Of a stretch of 64,000 nucleotides of DNA, positions 62,477 through 64,000 are shown piece by piece. Position 1 is the first letter of the stretch, and every line of letters begins with the position of its first letter. Location of the stretch: NCBI RefSeq assembly GCF_002894645.1, contig NZ_NCQY01000023.1:142789-206788 (forward strand), read 5' to 3'. The position numbers and the translations under genes are program-made. Source of the DNA: Salinibacter altiplanensis. GTDB lineage: Bacteria > Bacteroidota > Rhodothermia > Rhodothermales > Salinibacteraceae. Below the pieces are notes generated by a model that was given only the letters and a program-made list of their open reading frames with translations, made no database searches and was not told the origin of the DNA.

Positions 62477-62842
62477 ATGCACGCCGGAACCCTCCGCGAC
62501 AAGCTGGAGCAGTTCGACGAACAGTGGGCCCCCCGCATCATCGCGGCGGTGAACGACCAGCACGTCAAGCTCGCCAAGCTGGCGGGCCCGTTCGACTGGC
62601 ACCACCACGACGGTGCGGACGAGTTTTTTCTCGTGCTCCGTGGACGGCTCGTCATCGAGTTCCGGGACGCGGACGATCGTCGGCTCGACGAGGGCGACTT
62701 CTGCGTCGTCCCGAGCGGCACCGACCACCGCCCGGTCGCCCCCGAGGGGGAGGCCCACGTCCTGCTCGTCGAGCCCGCCGGGACCCGCAACACCGGACCG
62801 CGCGATACCGACCGCACGGTTGAGGATCCCGAATGGATTTGA
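62477..62842 (+). CDS. Cupin-domain protein
   Basis: The 121-residue single-domain cupin has the two conserved motifs: FDWHHHDGADEFFLVLRG (His cluster and Glu of motif 1) and LDEGDFCVVPSGTDHRPVAP (motif 2 with its His). It should bind a divalent metal and a small ligand. Function is not resolvable; such proteins can be isomerases, oxygenases or binding proteins. It lies 43 bp after the phasin-like gene and 98 bp before the next gene, likely in one operon. Confidence 0.85.
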   Translation: MHAGTLRDKLEQFDEQWAPRIIAAVNDQHVKLAKLAGPFDWHHHDGADEFFLVLRGRLVIEFRDADDRRLDEGDFCVVPSGTDHRPVAPEGEAHVLLVEPAGTRNTGPRDTDRTVEDPEWI

Positions 62843-62940
62843 GCCAGCGGCCCGGATTGGCGCGGACTCACGAGACGCACGCCGTCGCGCTTCCGAATCG
62901 ACGGCCACATGTTTTTCTTTTCCAGAGTGCCCGCCTCGCC

Positions 62941-63414
62941 ATGATCCAACAGGACGTGCTAATGCGGCAGATCCGCCAGTTCACGAAGGCCATCGCCACG
63001 CTGCTGGGACAGTCGTCCCGCGAGCAGCCCGACGACCTGTTGCGGGGCATCGACGAGGCCTGCCGCACGCACCTCGACGGGCGGGCCGAGGACCTGCGCA
63101 CGCTTCCGCCGGACGCGCTGCTGGAGCTGTGCCACGACAACGACCGGTTCGTGCCGGACGTGGCCCAGACCCTTGCCCGGGCCCTCCACCGGATGGGGGA
63201 AACCTACGCGTACCGGGACGCCGACGAGAAGGCCGGGGCGAGCTTTGCACGGTCGCTCCTCCTCTACCGCCACCTCCTTCAGGATCCGGACGCACCGGTG
63301 TCGTGGCAGGTGGGCACGACGGTCGCGGCCCTTTCGGAGCGGGTGGAGGCGCTTCCCGTCGACGATGCGACGACGGAGGCACTGAAGGCGTTGCGCAACA
63401 ACGGGACCCCCTAG
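62941..63414 (+). CDS. DUF6483-like small helical protein
   Basis: The 157-residue protein starts [20 protein letters not shown], which matches the beginning I associate with DUF6483, and is all-helical with tetratricopeptide-like spacing in the middle ([20 protein letters not shown]...[13 protein letters not shown]). It has no known function. The start at 62941 was chosen over 62833, which would overlap the cupin stop. Its TAG stop (63412-63414) overlaps the stop of the convergent ABC gene. Confidence 0.65.
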   Translation: MIQQDVLMRQIRQFTKAIATLLGQSSREQPDDLLRGIDEACRTHLDGRAEDLRTLPPDALLELCHDNDRFVPDVAQTLARALHRMGETYAYRDADEKAGASFARSLLLYRHLLQDPDAPVSWQVGTTVAALSERVEALPVDDATTEALKALRNNGTP

Positions 63415-64000
63415 CCAATCAGCTCTTCGTCTGCCCCACTCGGCTCGCGAAACTGATACGACGCCAGCCGGCGGTACAGCCCGCCCTCCTGCATCAACTC
63501 CGCGTGCGTGCCGCGCTGCACGATGCGGCCGTCGTCGAGCACGAAGAGGCGGTCGGCGGTCTGGACCGTGGAGAACCGGTGCGCGATGATGAAGGTGGTG
63601 CGCCCCTCCATGAGCCGCTCCAGGGCCTCCTGCACGAGGGCCTCCGAGGCGGAGTCGAGCGACGAGGTGGCCTCATCGAGCAGCAGCAGGCGCGCGTCGC
63701 GCAGCAGGGCCCGGGCGATGGCGACGCGCTGGCGCTGCCCGCCACTCAGCTTCACGCCCCGCTCGCCCACCTCGGCGTCGTACCCCTCGGGCAGGTCCAC
63801 GATGAAGTCGTGCGCGTTGGCGGCGCGGGCCGCCTCGGCCACCGCTTCGTCGGACGCGTCGAGCCGCCCGTAGCGGATGTTCTCCCCAATCGTGGCGTTG
63901 AAGAGGTGCACCTCCTGCGACACGGACGCGATCTGTGCCCGGAGGGACCGCCGCGTGACGCGGCGCAGGTCGTGGTCATCGACGAGGACACGCCCCTCCT
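63411..64000 (-). CDS. ABC exporter ATP-binding part (C-terminal end; cut by window edge)
   Basis: The last 190 residues or so of an ABC exporter (MsbA/BmrA-like) are visible. They comprise the Q-loop ([20 protein letters not shown]), the signature [20 protein letters not shown], Walker [17 protein letters not shown], the H-loop [15 protein letters not shown] and a C-terminal [11 protein letters not shown]-type end. The Walker A and the transmembrane part lie beyond position 64000. It is fused to membrane domains in this family and would export a lipid, peptide or drug. The visible part is intact. Its stop overlaps the upstream convergent gene by 3 bp. Confidence 0.9.
   Translation of the reverse strand, partial: EGRVLVDDHDLRRVTRRSLRAQIASVSQEVHLFNATIGENIRYGRLDASDEAVAEAARAANAHDFIVDLPEGYDAEVGERGVKLSGGQRQRVAIARALLRDARLLLLDEATSSLDSASEALVQEALERLMEGRTTFIIAHRFSTVQTADRLFVLDDGRIVQRGTHAELMQEGGLYRRLASYQFREPSGADEELIG

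Overview
This 64 kb window comes from a high-GC, probably extremely halophilic member of the Rhodothermota/Bacteroidota, most likely Salinibacter or a close relative. The evidence is compositional and contextual: acidic proteins rich in Asp and Glu, starts that mostly lack a Shine-Dalgarno sequence, an NhaC-type sodium/proton antiporter and a sodium:solute symporter. The species is inferred, not proven. There are no rRNA genes, CRISPR arrays or complete insertion sequences. One tRNA, tRNA-Val(GAC), is present.

Layout. Positions 1-13,100 hold mixed metabolic and stress genes: a flavodoxin-like protein, a TetR regulator next to an AhpD-like peroxidase gene (each with a matching palindrome upstream), two tandem divergent MsrA paralogues, an NhaC antiporter, three-domain-rich housekeeping oxidoreductases of the SDR family, a decayed CusA/CzcA-type efflux pump fragment, a sodium:solute symporter, a shortened DoxX gene and a HAD-IG 5'-nucleotidase. 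Positions 13,100-22,100 are gene-poor. They contain an isolated nuoH, a TetR gene, a cysteine synthase-like gene and a two-component cluster with two LuxR-type response regulators, one of which has lost its phospho-acceptor aspartate, plus a histidine kinase gene interrupted by a stop at codon 7. Positions 22,100-28,500 carry coaE, a HIT protein, a probable tetrahydrobiopterin operon (PTPS/QueD-like, folE, sepiapterin reductase-like SDR), two divergent hotdog thioesterases, a GNAT and endonuclease V.

Positions 28,700-39,460 form a conserved translation and division block: tRNA-Val, thrS, infC (probable AUC start), rpmI, rplT, pheS, pheT, a coiled-coil protein, zapA and an ABC-F ATPase. Positions 39,600-50,700 are exported proteins, a Doc/AbrB toxin-antitoxin pair, two TlpA-type thioredoxins, an RNA methyltransferase, a DUF885 peptidase-like protein and an outer-membrane barrel. 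Positions 51,000-55,740 hold two chemoreceptors.

The most unusual segment is 55,740-58,650: a lower-GC insertion between the chemoreceptors and clpB. It encodes a 60-residue protein and, 2 bp later, an 822-residue Rad50/SMC-like ATPase with a CPMC zinc hook and a C-terminal R-x3-E...N-x2-H pattern resembling RloC/PrrC anticodon nucleases. I regard it as a candidate RNA-targeting defence system. The window ends with clpB, a phasin-DUF2188 fusion, a cupin, a DUF6483-like protein and the end of an ABC exporter. Two small dispersed repeats with inverted ends (23,226-23,394 and 46,822-46,922) look like copies of one non-autonomous element.
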